This document shows positions 53,967-62,868 of a stretch of DNA of 64,000 bases, piece after piece. Within the stretch, counting starts at the first letter, position 1. Each line of letters begins with the position of its first letter. Where the stretch lies: the NCBI RefSeq assembly GCF_034313845.1, contig NZ_JAVIWN010000004.1. One strand, 5' to 3'. The stretch is from Actimicrobium sp034313845 (GTDB lineage Bacteria > Pseudomonadota > Gammaproteobacteria > Burkholderiales > Burkholderiaceae_D). Below the pieces are notes generated by a model. It was not told the DNA's origin. It saw nothing but the letters and a program-made list of their open reading frames with translations, and did no database searches. The position numbers were made by a program, and so were the translations under genes.

Positions 53967-54307
53967 TTTTTGTCGAGTATGAGGGAGGACAGAGCCCAGG
54001 AAATAATGCTGTAGACCACCGCCGCCAGAATGGCAGAGCCGAAACCGGCGACATGGAAACCGCCGACCATCTGGGCCACACCCCAGAACATCAGGCCGTT
54101 GATGACGAAAATGAACAGGCCAAGGGTCAGGAAAGTGACTGGTAACGTCAGCAACAACAGCAGAGGGCGAATCAGCGTATTGACCAGACCCAGCACTAGC
54201 GCGGCGACCAGCGCAGCGCCAAGACTATCGACGCTGACAGAACGCATCAGGTAGGGCAGCGCTAACAGCGCGGCGGCGTTGATGAACCAGGTAATTATCA
54301 GGCGCAT
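53963..54307 (-). CDS. Phage-holin-superfamily (DUF360/PF04020) small membrane protein
   Basis: A 114-residue, four-helix membrane protein: 'MRLIITWFINAAALLALPYL', 'ALVAALVLGLVNTLIRPLLL', 'VTFLTLGLFIFVINGLMFWG', and a last helix ending 'SSLILDKK'. It matches the chromosomal family named after mycobacterial phage holins; there is no phage context here. Its location between ahcY and metF is shared with other betaproteobacteria as far as I recall. Function unknown. Confidence 0.85.
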   Translation of the reverse strand: MRLIITWFINAAALLALPYLMRSVSVDSLGAALVAALVLGLVNTLIRPLLLLLTLPVTFLTLGLFIFVINGLMFWGVAQMVGGFHVAGFGSAILAAVVYSIISWALSSLILDKK

Positions 54308-54326
54308 GAAAATTCCGTATTAATGT

Positions 54327-54370
54327 GAAAAAACCGCTTCGCTACGGCCGGCAGGCCATCTCGAAGCGGT
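54327..54370 (-). terminator. Terminator after ahcY
   Basis: On the minus strand, ACCGCTTCG (54370-54362) pairs with CGAAGCGGT (54341-54333), with further pairing in the loop (GGCC/GGCC), followed by a T-run. It lies between ahcY and the small membrane gene, so metF transcription must come from read-through or its own promoter. Confidence 0.85.
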
Positions 54371-54393
54371 AGTTGGCACGAAGCCAGGATGGA

Positions 54394-55836
54394 TCAGTAG
54401 CGGTATTGCTCCGGTTTGTACGGACCAGCTTGCTGCACGCCGATGTAGCTGGCTTGCTCGGGAGTCAGTACGGACAATTGGGCGTTCAACTTCTGCAATT
54501 GCAAACGGGCGACTTTTTCGTCCAGGTGCTTAGGCAAGGTATAGACACCGACCGGATATTTGTCAATATTGCAAAACAATTCGATCTGCGCAATGACCTG
54601 GTTGGCGAACGACGAACTCATCACGTAGGACGGATGGCCGGTACCGCAGCCAAGATTGACCAGGCGACCTTCGGCCAGCAAGATGAGGCGCTTGCCGTCA
54701 GGGAAAATTACGTGATCGACTTGCGGCTTGATGTTTTCCCAGGTGTACTGCTTCAATGCCTCGATTTCGATCTCATTGTCAAAGTGACCGATATTGCAGA
54801 CGATCGCCTGGTCCTTCATCTTTGCCATGTGCTCAAGCGTAATCACATGATAGTTACCGGTTGCCGTGACGAAAATATCGGCGTGTTCTGCCGCATAGTC
54901 CATCGTGACGACGCGATAGCCTTCCATCGCTGCCTGCAGCGCGCAAATCGGATCGATTTCCGTGACCCAGACCTGGGCTGACAATGCCCGCAGTGCCTGC
55001 GCCGAACCTTTACCGACATCACCATAGCCAGCGACGACGGCAACCTTGCCGGCGATCATGACATCGGTCGCACGCTTGATGCCATCAACCAATGATTCAC
55101 GGCAACCGTACAGATTGTCGAACTTCGATTTGGTGACAGAGTCGTTGACGTTAATTGCAGGGAACGCCAGTTTTCCATCCTTGAACATCTGGTACAGGCG
55201 ATGCACGCCAGTTGTGGTTTCTTCCGTCACACCCATGACTTGGGCCAGACGGCTTGAATACCAGCCCTGGTGCGAAGCGAGACGCTTTTTGATGGAAGCG
55301 AAAAGACAGATTTCTTCTTCCGAAGCAGGATTGTCCAAGACAGAGGCATCTTGCTCGGCGCGGGTGCCGAGGTGCAGCAACAGGGTCGCGTCACCACCGT
55401 CATCAAGAATCATGTTGGCATGCTGCTCGCCATCGGCGCTGGCAGGCCATTCGAAAATACGATGGGTAAATTCCCAGTATTCATCGAGTGATTCGCCCTT
55501 GAAGGCAAATACCGGTGTGCCATCGGCAGCAATAGCGGCCGCAGCATGATCCTGCGTTGAGTAAATATTGCATGAAGCCCAACGGACCTGCGCACCGAGC
55601 GCTTCCAGTGTCTGGATCAGCACGGCGGTCTGGATAGTCATGTGAATAGAGCCGGTAATGCGCGCACCCTTGAGTGGCTGCGCTGCCGCGTATTCGTTGC
55701 GGATGGCCATCAGGCCAGGCATTTCGGTTTCTGCGATGCGAATTTCCTTGCGGCCCCACTCAGCGAGACTGAGGTCGGCAACGAAATAATCTTTGAGTAC
55801 TGCGACTTGAGGGTTTAACACTGCGGCGTTCATCAC
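54394..55836 (-). CDS. ahcY: Adenosylhomocysteinase
   Basis: An NAD-dependent enzyme (480 residues) that splits S-adenosylhomocysteine to homocysteine and adenosine. Visible: 'YFVADLSLAEWGRKEIRIAE', 'GARITGSIHMTIQTAVLIQT', NAD loop 'VVAGYGDVGKGSAQALRALS', 'FVTATGNYHVITLEHMAKMK', and C-terminal 'GPYKPEQYRY' that closes the cofactor site. A strong AGGAGGG-type ribosome site precedes the ATG, and an SAH riboswitch lies in the leader, so the gene is switched on when its substrate rises. Confidence 0.98.
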   Translation of the reverse strand: MMNAAVLNPQVAVLKDYFVADLSLAEWGRKEIRIAETEMPGLMAIRNEYAAAQPLKGARITGSIHMTIQTAVLIQTLEALGAQVRWASCNIYSTQDHAAAAIAADGTPVFAFKGESLDEYWEFTHRIFEWPASADGEQHANMILDDGGDATLLLHLGTRAEQDASVLDNPASEEEICLFASIKKRLASHQGWYSSRLAQVMGVTEETTTGVHRLYQMFKDGKLAFPAINVNDSVTKSKFDNLYGCRESLVDGIKRATDVMIAGKVAVVAGYGDVGKGSAQALRALSAQVWVTEIDPICALQAAMEGYRVVTMDYAAEHADIFVTATGNYHVITLEHMAKMKDQAIVCNIGHFDNEIEIEALKQYTWENIKPQVDHVIFPDGKRLILLAEGRLVNLGCGTGHPSYVMSSSFANQVIAQIELFCNIDKYPVGVYTLPKHLDEKVARLQLQKLNAQLSVLTPEQASYIGVQQAGPYKPEQYRY

Positions 55837-55862
55837 GCCCTCCTTTCGTTAGAAAAAAAGAA

Positions 55863-55946
55863 ACGTGAGCGCAGTTGCGGGGGATGGTGCCTCCAAGCCT
55901 GACCCGGCTTGCTGACGCAAGTCCGGCTGCAACGCTCCTTGGAGAG
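55863..55946 (-). ncRNA. SAH riboswitch in the ahcY leader
   Basis: The minus-strand leader carries the conserved S-adenosylhomocysteine aptamer: 'CTCCAAGGAGCGTTGCAGCC' at the 5' side (55945-55926), the complementary 'GGGTCAGGCTTGGAG' middle part, and the 3' 'GCGCTCACG' strand that pairs with the early GAGCG. This is the known pseudoknotted class placed before ahcY in beta- and gammaproteobacteria. A TATAAT box (55955-55950) lies just upstream, so the transcript starts close to the aptamer. SAH binding is expected to activate expression. Confidence 0.93.
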
Positions 55947-55949
55947 CGA

Positions 55950-55978
55950 ATTATAACGTAATTAAAAAAATGTTCCGT
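55950..55978 (-). promoter_or_regulatory. Probable ahcY promoter
   Basis: A consensus -10 hexamer TATAAT (55955-55950) sits a few bases before the SAH aptamer in an AT-rich stretch. The -35 region at a 17-base spacing reads ACGGAA, a weak match. The position fits a start a few bases before the aptamer. Confidence 0.5.
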
Positions 55979-55987
55979 TGCCTTAAA

Positions 55988-56917
55988 TCAATTTTCATGT
56001 ATTGCTATTCCGGCACCTGTCGCAATTCGTGTGGACGGCTTTGGTGCTGGCGGCAACTCTGCAGATCGAGACACGTTCAACTTGATCCAGGTGAGCATGT
56101 CAATCCAGATGCGGTCTACTTCCTTGGCCGGCGGCATCGCTTGCGCGTTGGGCAATTCGATCGTGATAACGAGGATATTACGGTGCAGGCCACTGTAATT
56201 TCCCAGTGACCCCGGGTAGACACCCACTCGATTAAATTGCAGCCGTCCAAATCGCTCCGGCACCGGCGCTGGCCCGTCAAAATCGAGCACCCCAAACGGG
56301 GCATGCACGGACACGATGACATTCGGCTTGAAGCGATCAATCTCTGCCTTTAACCAACGGGTTTCCGCTTCGGACAATGGCCCTTTTCCGGGAAAACGAC
56401 GCGGATCGCTGGCGGTGGTCTTGGACCAGTAGTGCGTCGCTTCCTGTTGCCATCCGGGTGTCGGGAAATTGCGATTGAGATCGACACCGCGAGCATTGAC
56501 ACGACTGGGCTTGGCCGCCAGCAAACCGTCCGGATTAAGCACCGGCACCACATCCCATACAAACTCGCGCGCCAGCGGTATCTGCGTCTGCTGCAACCAT
56601 TTAAAAACGACCGCGGATGCCGTCAGCTCGTCCCCATGGATCCCGCCCAGTAGCATGACGCGCAATGGCTTGTAGTTACCATGGTCGACAGAGGAAATCT
56701 GCCGCGACAAAATCGGAAAACCATTCGTGGAAACACCGCCGGAGGGCTGGAGGTTGCTGGCCTGACACACTGCTGCCGTTATTTCCGGCAACCGTGCGGC
56801 CAGCCGCTTGCACCAAGCCGCTTGACTGGCCGGCGAGGAAGCCGCTGCGAACGATAGCGGGACACAACATGCCAGAACAGCCGAGGCAGCCAACTGTCTG
56901 CACGCTACCCGAGGCAT
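55988..56917 (-). CDS. Secreted M14-family zinc carboxypeptidase
   Basis: A 309-residue exported metallopeptidase. The signal peptide spans residues 1 to about 25 (MPRVACRQLAASAVLACCVP...). Zinc ligands are His and Glu in 'MLLGGIHGDELTASAVVFKW' and His in 'PNVIVSVHAPFGVLDFDG'; other sites are 'VVPVLNPDGLLAAKPSRVNA', 'GVDLNRNFPTPGW' and catalytic Glu in 'ILVITIELPNAQAM'. It resembles MpaA-like amidases that trim cell-wall peptides. It follows metK by 31 bases. Start at 56917 gives the signal sequence; longer starts lie inside metK. Confidence 0.9.
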   Translation of the reverse strand: MPRVACRQLAASAVLACCVPLSFAAASSPASQAAWCKRLAARLPEITAAVCQASNLQPSGGVSTNGFPILSRQISSVDHGNYKPLRVMLLGGIHGDELTASAVVFKWLQQTQIPLAREFVWDVVPVLNPDGLLAAKPSRVNARGVDLNRNFPTPGWQQEATHYWSKTTASDPRRFPGKGPLSEAETRWLKAEIDRFKPNVIVSVHAPFGVLDFDGPAPVPERFGRLQFNRVGVYPGSLGNYSGLHRNILVITIELPNAQAMPPAKEVDRIWIDMLTWIKLNVSRSAELPPAPKPSTRIATGAGIAIHEN

Positions 56918-56948
56918 GCTATCTCCAGCGCCATCCTTGGCACCATTT

Positions 56949-58112
56949 TTACAATCCAGCCGTTGCGCGCAGGGCAGCAGCACGATCCGTACGCTCCCAG
57001 CTGAATTCAGGCTCTTCGCGACCAAAATGCCCGTACGCCGCTGTTTTCAGATAGATCGGACGCAACAGATCGAGCATTTGCACGATTCCTTTTGGACGCA
57101 GGTCGAAATGTTCTTTCACCAGTTCAGCCAGCTTTTCGTCACTGATCTTGCCCGTACCAAACGTCGTCACCATCACGGACGTCGGCTTGGCGATACCGAT
57201 TGCATACGACACCTGAATCTGGCAGCGCGACGCCAAGCCAGCAGCGACGATATTTTTAGCGACATAGCGCCCGGCATAAGCAGCGGAACGATCGACCTTG
57301 GTAGGGTCCTTGCCGGAAAAGGCACCACCACCATGCGGCGCGGCACCGCCGTAAGTATCGACGATGATCTTGCGACCGGTCAGACCACAATCACCTTGCG
57401 GACCACCAATGACAAAACGTCCTGTTGGATTGATCAGATAGCGCGTGCCATCGAGCCATTCCTGTGGCACCACCGGCTTGATGATCATCTCGATGACGGC
57501 TTCTTCGATTTCCTTGTGCTGCATTTCCGGCGCATGCTGGGTCGACAACACGATGGTATCGATGCCGACTGGCTTGCCATCGACATAACGCAACGTGACT
57601 TGTGACTTGGCGTCCGGGCGCAACCAGGGTAGACGGCCGTCCTTGCGTAATTGAGATTGTCGTTCGACGATCCGGTGAGCGTAATAGATGGCGGCAGGCA
57701 TCAGTTCCGGCGTTTCATCGCATGCGTAACCAAACATCAGGCCTTGGTCACCGGCACCCTGATCGAGGTCCGTACCGGTACCTTCGTCGACGCCTTGCTT
57801 GATATCCAGCGACTGCTTGTCATAACAAACCATGACTGCGCAGCTCTTGTAGTCGATGCCATATTCAGCATTGTCGTAGCCGATGCGCTTGAGCGTGGCG
57901 CGCGCGACGTCGATGTAATTGATGTTGGCGTGTGTCGTGATTTCACCAGCAAGAATGACAAGGCCGGTATTGCACAAGGTTTCGGCGGCAACGCGTGCTT
58001 GCGGGTCGACTTCGAGGATCGCGTCCAGGATTGCATCGGAAATCTGGTCGGCAACTTTGTCCGGGTGGCCTTCCGAAACAGATTCGGAGGTAAAAAGGAA
58101 TTCATGTGCCAT
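56949..58112 (-). CDS. metK: S-adenosylmethionine synthetase
   Basis: Makes SAM from methionine and ATP (387 residues). Signatures: 'FTSESVSEGHPDKVADQISD', 'GAGDQGLMFGYACDETPELM', and the phosphate loop 'GGGAFSGKDPTKVDRSAAYA'. With metF, ahcY and the SAH riboswitch it covers most of the activated methyl cycle in one neighbourhood. It diverges from the acyltransferase pair. A GGAG site precedes the ATG. Confidence 0.98.
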   Translation of the reverse strand: MAHEFLFTSESVSEGHPDKVADQISDAILDAILEVDPQARVAAETLCNTGLVILAGEITTHANINYIDVARATLKRIGYDNAEYGIDYKSCAVMVCYDKQSLDIKQGVDEGTGTDLDQGAGDQGLMFGYACDETPELMPAAIYYAHRIVERQSQLRKDGRLPWLRPDAKSQVTLRYVDGKPVGIDTIVLSTQHAPEMQHKEIEEAVIEMIIKPVVPQEWLDGTRYLINPTGRFVIGGPQGDCGLTGRKIIVDTYGGAAPHGGGAFSGKDPTKVDRSAAYAGRYVAKNIVAAGLASRCQIQVSYAIGIAKPTSVMVTTFGTGKISDEKLAELVKEHFDLRPKGIVQMLDLLRPIYLKTAAYGHFGREEPEFSWERTDRAAALRATAGL

Positions 58113-58253
58113 GGCAGGCTCCTGTAATTACAATGTCGATGACCATGTCGCAGCCAATCGAATGAGCCTGCGACGCTTTAGCGAAATTTATAAGCCGCCT
58201 CGCAAGTTGTCTATTAACCCGGCGGATAATGCATCCGTGATATTTTACGCCTC

Positions 58254-59147
58254 TTGTCTACAATCAGCAAAATCACCGGACTTCCTTCATTGATACTGGT
58301 CACCCTTTTTCGCTTGCTGTCTTATCTTCCGTTATCCGTGCTGCACGAGATTGGCTCCCTGACGGGCCGCCTCGTTTATCGCTTTTCGGCCCGCTACCGG
58401 CAGCGACTGGACGCCAATTTGCAGCTAGCCGGTTACGCCGCTGACTTGCCTGCTGCCATACGCGAATCCGGCAAGAACATCGTTGAACTGCCTTTTATCT
58501 GGTGCGCGCCGCAGGACAAAGTCCTCGCGAAGGCCACGATAGAAAACTGGCATGTCGCACAATCGGTCATTGACCAGGGTCGCGGCATAATTTTCCTGAC
58601 TCCTCATCTGGGTTGCTTTGAAATCATTGCACAGGCCATCGCCACCCGACTGCCATTGACCGCACTGTATCGTCCGCCTCGCAAAAGCATCCTGAAGCCG
58701 CTGATCGAAGGTGCACGGCAACGCCACAACCTGATCCTCGCTCCGGCGAATCTGCGCGGGGTACGCGCGCTACTGAAAGCCCTTAAATCAGGTGGCGCAA
58801 TCGGCCTGCTGCCCGATCAGGTTCCCCAACATGGCGAAGGCGTCTGGGCTGATTTTTTTGGCAAGAAAGCTTACACAATGACGCTACCGGCAAAACTGCA
58901 CAGGATGACTGGTGCCCCGCTGCTGCTGTCGTACGCCGAACGTTTGCCGCAAGGGCGCGGCTACGTGATCCGCTTCTCGACCTTCGACGGCGTCCTTGAC
59001 GACGATCCGCAACAACAAGCGCATGCCATCAATACCGCGATGGAGCAGTTGATCGCGCGCTCGCCTGCGCAGTACTTATGGAGTTACAACCGCTACAAGA
59101 CACCGGAAGGTGTCCTTCCCGCTGACTTACCGGAGTCCGGACTATGA
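58254..59147 (+). CDS. Lipid A lauroyl-acyltransferase-like protein 1 (LpxL/HtrB family)
   Basis: An inner-membrane acyltransferase of about 297 residues that adds a secondary acyl chain to lipid A. N-terminal membrane segment ('LPSLILVTLFRLLSYLPLSV'), the catalytic box 'IFLTPHLGCFEIIAQAIATR' (HX4E form), 'LTALYRPPRKSILKPLI' and 'GGAIGLLPDQVPQHGEGVWA'. The start is taken at a TTG at 58254; no ATG lies in frame near the expected N terminus, so the start is uncertain. The stop overlaps the next gene by 4 bases. Confidence 0.9.
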   Translation: MSTISKITGLPSLILVTLFRLLSYLPLSVLHEIGSLTGRLVYRFSARYRQRLDANLQLAGYAADLPAAIRESGKNIVELPFIWCAPQDKVLAKATIENWHVAQSVIDQGRGIIFLTPHLGCFEIIAQAIATRLPLTALYRPPRKSILKPLIEGARQRHNLILAPANLRGVRALLKALKSGGAIGLLPDQVPQHGEGVWADFFGKKAYTMTLPAKLHRMTGAPLLLSYAERLPQGRGYVIRFSTFDGVLDDDPQQQAHAINTAMEQLIARSPAQYLWSYNRYKTPEGVLPADLPESGL

Positions 59148-60052
59148 GGTTGCTGCTCGGGCTGATGTGGTTGCTTCACTGGTTGCCACTGCCGATACTG
59201 GGACGACTTGGCGCTGTAGTCGGGAGTCTGCTGTTTGTCACCGTCCGCTCACGACGTCGCATCACGCTGATCAATCTGCGCTTGTGCATGCCTGAACTGA
59301 CGGAACAGCAACGGCAGCACATTGCGCTCAAACATTTCCAGGGATACGCACGCGCCATTCTGGAACGCAGCGTGCTCTGGTGGGCCTCGGAAGCCAGACT
59401 GCGACGGCTGATCATCATCGAACCATGCGTTCCACTGGAACAAATTCAGGCGGGTCCGACGATCCTGCTCTGCCCGCATTTCGTCTGCCTTGATGTTGCC
59501 GGCGTCGCCGTCCTGCTGGAGTCACCACTGTGCTCGATCTACACCCGGCAGCAAAACAAGGTGTTTGACGAGGCGCTGCGCAAAGGTCGCTCGCGCTTTC
59601 GTCCGATCAAACTGTTTTCGCGCGCAGAAGGCATCAAGCCCGTACTGCGTGCAATGCGCGAAAAGCTGCCATTTTTTATGTTGCCAGACATGGACTTTGG
59701 TGCAAAAGATGCCGAGTTCGTCCCGTTTTTTGGCACTCCGGCAGCCACGCTGACGGCACCAGCGCGGATCGCCGCCTCCACGGGGGCAAAAGTGATCCCG
59801 GTGATCGCTACATTCCTGCCAAATTATCGCGGTTGGAAAGTCACTTTTTATCCTGCCTGGGAGAACTACCCGGGCGATGACATGATCGCAGCAACCCGCA
59901 AAATGAATGCCTTCATTGAAGACCGCATTCGTGAAACACCGAATGAATATTTCTGGACTCACAAACGGTTCAAGACCCGACCAACAGGGAAAGAAAGTGT
60001 CTACGCGAACGTCGGCAAACCTCCCATTACTTCCCATCCGGCCAGCTTATAA
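59144..60052 (+). CDS. Lipid A lauroyl-acyltransferase-like protein 2 (LpxL/HtrB family)
   Basis: A second LpxL-type enzyme, 302 residues, with membrane start 'LLGLMWLLHWLPLPILGRLG', catalytic box 'ILLCPHFVCLDVAGVAVLLE' (HX4D form), 'LCSIYTRQQNKVFDEALRKG', 'FFMLPDMDFGAKDAEFVPFF' and C-terminal 'NEYFWTHKRFKTRPTGKESV'. It overlaps the first enzyme as ATGA, so the pair probably adds the two secondary chains of lipid A. It lies 7 bases upstream of dapF. Confidence 0.92.
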   Translation: MRLLLGLMWLLHWLPLPILGRLGAVVGSLLFVTVRSRRRITLINLRLCMPELTEQQRQHIALKHFQGYARAILERSVLWWASEARLRRLIIIEPCVPLEQIQAGPTILLCPHFVCLDVAGVAVLLESPLCSIYTRQQNKVFDEALRKGRSRFRPIKLFSRAEGIKPVLRAMREKLPFFMLPDMDFGAKDAEFVPFFGTPAATLTAPARIAASTGAKVIPVIATFLPNYRGWKVTFYPAWENYPGDDMIAATRKMNAFIEDRIRETPNEYFWTHKRFKTRPTGKESVYANVGKPPITSHPASL

Positions 60053-60059
60053 TCCGCCA

Positions 60060-60923
60060 ATGAAAATCAAATTCACCAAGATGCATGGTGCCGGTAACGA
60101 CTTTATTGTCATCGACGCGATCAACCAGCAGATCAACCTGACACCGGCGCAATGGCGTCAATTGGCAGACCGGCGTTTCGGCGTGGGCGCAGATCAGATT
60201 CTGGTTGTTGAGGCATCCGAGGCTACCGATATCGATTTCAGATACCGTATTTTTAATGCCGATGGTGGCGAGGTGGAGCAATGCGGTAACGGTGCACGGG
60301 CATTCGTCCGGTTCGTGACTGAAAAAAAATTGACTGCAAAAACCGAGCTGAAGGTCGCCACGATGAAGGGCATCATCAGACCGAGACTTGAAGCAGACGG
60401 CAGCATTACGGTTGATATGGGCGCGCCAGTATTGCTTCCCGAGCAAGTCCCGTTCGATGTGACAGGACTCAGCAGTACCGATGTCGCTGACGACACGCTC
60501 TGGCCTCTGCAAATAAACGGTCGCACCATCATGATGTCGGCACTCTCGATGGGTAATCCGCATGCGGTACAAATCGTCGATTCCGTCGACAACGCCGACC
60601 TCGCGCTCGATGGTCCGGCAATCGAACATCATGTCCGGTTTCCCAATCGCGTCAATGCCGGTTTCATGCAAATTCTGGACCGACATACGATCCGGCTTCG
60701 CGTCTTTGAACGCGGTGCCGGAGAAACGTTAGCCTGCGGAACGGGTGCTTGCGCGGCAGTCGTATCAGGCATAAGGCGGGGACAACTGGACACACCCGTG
60801 CGGGTGGAGACGCGCGGTGGAACGCTATCGATCGCCTGGAATGGCGGCACTTCTCATGTCATGCTCAGCGGCCCCGCAGTCACTGTCTTTGAAGGCGAAA
60901 TTACCTTGCCGGCTGAAGACTAG
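60060..60923 (+). CDS. dapF: Diaminopimelate epimerase
   Basis: Converts LL- to meso-diaminopimelate for lysine and peptidoglycan (287 residues). It starts 'MKIKFTKMHGAGNDFIVIDA'. The two catalytic Cys are in 'EVEQCGNGARAFVRFVTEKK' and 'GAGETLACGTGACAAVVSGI'. ATG 60060 gives the standard N terminus; the longer open frame upstream overlaps the acyltransferase. Its stop TAG shares a CTAG with the stop of the convergent Sel1 gene. Confidence 0.97.
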   Translation: MKIKFTKMHGAGNDFIVIDAINQQINLTPAQWRQLADRRFGVGADQILVVEASEATDIDFRYRIFNADGGEVEQCGNGARAFVRFVTEKKLTAKTELKVATMKGIIRPRLEADGSITVDMGAPVLLPEQVPFDVTGLSSTDVADDTLWPLQINGRTIMMSALSMGNPHAVQIVDSVDNADLALDGPAIEHHVRFPNRVNAGFMQILDRHTIRLRVFERGAGETLACGTGACAAVVSGIRRGQLDTPVRVETRGGTLSIAWNGGTSHVMLSGPAVTVFEGEITLPAED

Positions 60924-62488
60924 TCCGGCACCAGCACCCTGAGACGATACAACCGTTGCCGGTAATTACCTTCCGGGCCTTTGATGCCACAGTCGACATC
61001 CTCGAACAACCGCGCGAGTCGGCTCAATGTCTGTCGCTGTTCATTTGACTCAATCAGGATCAGGCGTCGCTTGCTCCGCGGATGAACATCACGGATATCG
61101 ATCAGCAGACAATGCCCGCAATCAGCGGCATTCACGTTGAGCAACAGTGCCTCGGCACGAGATAGTCCGAAAACGACTGCCAGTTCAAGCCGCGCAACCA
61201 AAAATGGAACAGGTCGATTTTTGTCATAAACCAGCTTTTTACTCGCCGCCTCAGCCCACGATGCACGGACCGGCACGTCGGTAATTTTTTGAATGAGTTG
61301 CTGCGCTTGCTCGTTACCTTGCACGGCGGCTTTTTGAAGCCAAAAAGCCGCTTCTACATCCTTGGATTGATCAGTGCGCCGACCACGCCATGCTGCCATG
61401 CCCAGCTCCAGCTGCGCCACCGTATGGCCGGCTTCTGCCGCTTTTTGGACGTAGTAATGTGAATCAAGCAAATTACGCTGAGAAAACTCGGGCTTCAGGT
61501 AAATCCGGGACGTAGCGAACCAGGCCTCTGCCAATCCCTGCTCCCCCGCAGCGACCAGCCAGCGCAGCGCCTTCTTGTAATTGGCCAAGCCGCGTACTTC
61601 TGTCAAACGCGTTCCTTTGCAGTCCATGCGTCCGAACCATAATCCGAGGGCAAGGCATGACTGAGGATCGCCAGCGCTAGCGGCAGCCTCCAGAAAGCAC
61701 TCAAGCTCCATCGCATCAAAATCACCCCGTGCCATTAATACTTCACAGCAGTGCGCCAGCAATGACGCTTCGTCGATCATCGGCTCTTCTGGCAAATCAG
61801 CCATGGGACGAGACTGCCTTCTTACCATGGCCTGACGTGCTAATGGCAATGCCCATCGCAGAAAATTGTCATGATTACCGGCGTGCCACGCATAGTCGGC
61901 GAGGGCATATTGTGCGCGCGTGACACCGCCGTCGGCTGCGCGCACAGTCCATTCCAGAACAGTTTTTTTTGCGTTGTCATTAGCGGGCATCTTAAGACTG
62001 GTCGAATGAAACGAATGACTGGACAGTGCGCGAAGGTCGGACCCATCGCAGCCATTGGCATGTCCGATCAACTGCGCCATGAGCCATTGCGCTTCACCGA
62101 ACCCTGCGTGTGCCACAGCTTCCAGCGCCATCCATGCCTTCCTGCGCAAGACATCGCTGGCGCAATCGCCTGCCTGTGCCAGTACCAATTTGGCCAGAAC
62201 CAGACCCGCCTGCAAGACACCGGAGTCAAACGCTCTTTCGTACCAAACACACAGCGAGGTCGGTTGCGCGACGCGGGAAGCAGCTTCGAACGGTATGTGG
62301 CTACCGATCAAGAGCCAGGCTTCGTCTTGCTGTTGATGCGCAGCGCGATCCAACCAGTACAACGCTGTCGTTGCACTTTTTGGCAAACCTGCGCCGCCAA
62401 ACAAATAACGTTTGCCCAGCGCAAGTTGCGCGGGTGCCTGACCAGCACGTGCCGCCCGTATAACCAGTAACTCTTCCCGATTTGCCAT
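60920..62488 (-). CDS. Sel1-repeat (SLR/TPR-like) protein
   Basis: A 522-residue soluble helical repeat protein without a signal peptide. Repeats of the Sel1 kind are spread over most of its length: 'GQAPAQLALGKRYLFGGAGL', 'GVTRAQYALADYAWHAGNHD', 'GEQGLAEAWFATSRIYL', 'AGHTVAQLELGMAAWRGRR', 'GNEQAQQLIQKITD'. Such repeats mediate protein contacts, often in signalling. The last 110 residues ('EALLLNVNAADCGHCLLIDI' and after) are not repeats and were not recognised. Confidence 0.82.
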   Translation of the reverse strand: MANREELLVIRAARAGQAPAQLALGKRYLFGGAGLPKSATTALYWLDRAAHQQQDEAWLLIGSHIPFEAASRVAQPTSLCVWYERAFDSGVLQAGLVLAKLVLAQAGDCASDVLRRKAWMALEAVAHAGFGEAQWLMAQLIGHANGCDGSDLRALSSHSFHSTSLKMPANDNAKKTVLEWTVRAADGGVTRAQYALADYAWHAGNHDNFLRWALPLARQAMVRRQSRPMADLPEEPMIDEASLLAHCCEVLMARGDFDAMELECFLEAAASAGDPQSCLALGLWFGRMDCKGTRLTEVRGLANYKKALRWLVAAGEQGLAEAWFATSRIYLKPEFSQRNLLDSHYYVQKAAEAGHTVAQLELGMAAWRGRRTDQSKDVEAAFWLQKAAVQGNEQAQQLIQKITDVPVRASWAEAASKKLVYDKNRPVPFLVARLELAVVFGLSRAEALLLNVNAADCGHCLLIDIRDVHPRSKRRLILIESNEQRQTLSRLARLFEDVDCGIKGPEGNYRQRLYRLRVLVPD

Positions 62489-62868
62489 TTTTCACTTCTG
62501 GTTGTGATTAATTAATATTCCTAGTTGCAAGGATTTATCACGAACACATACCAGACCATGATTAATATCAATGTTGTCTTAAATGCCATGGTGCCCGTAT
62601 CATTTGATTACACTTACTGTGGCTATTTGGCCTGCCTCACAACGATTGAAGGCCATCGCGTGGACGATGCCGTTCTGAACGCGCCCCATCGAAAAATGGT
62701 AAGAGGAAGGGAATCAAGTGCTTCACGGAAGCCACTTTCATCAGCTGCACCAACTTGCGAATCCGGCACTCCGATGTCGGTTAGAATTCTTCCCATCATT
62801 TCGCAGGCACCCATCCGCTCGAAGCGACGAGTGGAGGCGCAGCGAGATTCTTATAAGAACGCCATCCC
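62489..62868. other. Intergenic region before the DUF484 gene
   Basis: About 380 bases. The part near 62510-62640 is AT-rich and probably holds the promoter of the divergent Sel1 gene. A 115-codon frame on the plus strand (62525-62872) and a 63-codon frame on the minus strand (62814-62623) are open, but neither has a recognisable domain or a good ribosome site. No RNA gene or repeat recognised. Confidence 0.4.

Noticed and set aside
53963..54307. Prophage remnant suggested by the holin-family name
   Set aside because: The family is chromosomal and widespread; no other phage gene, integrase or att site is near.
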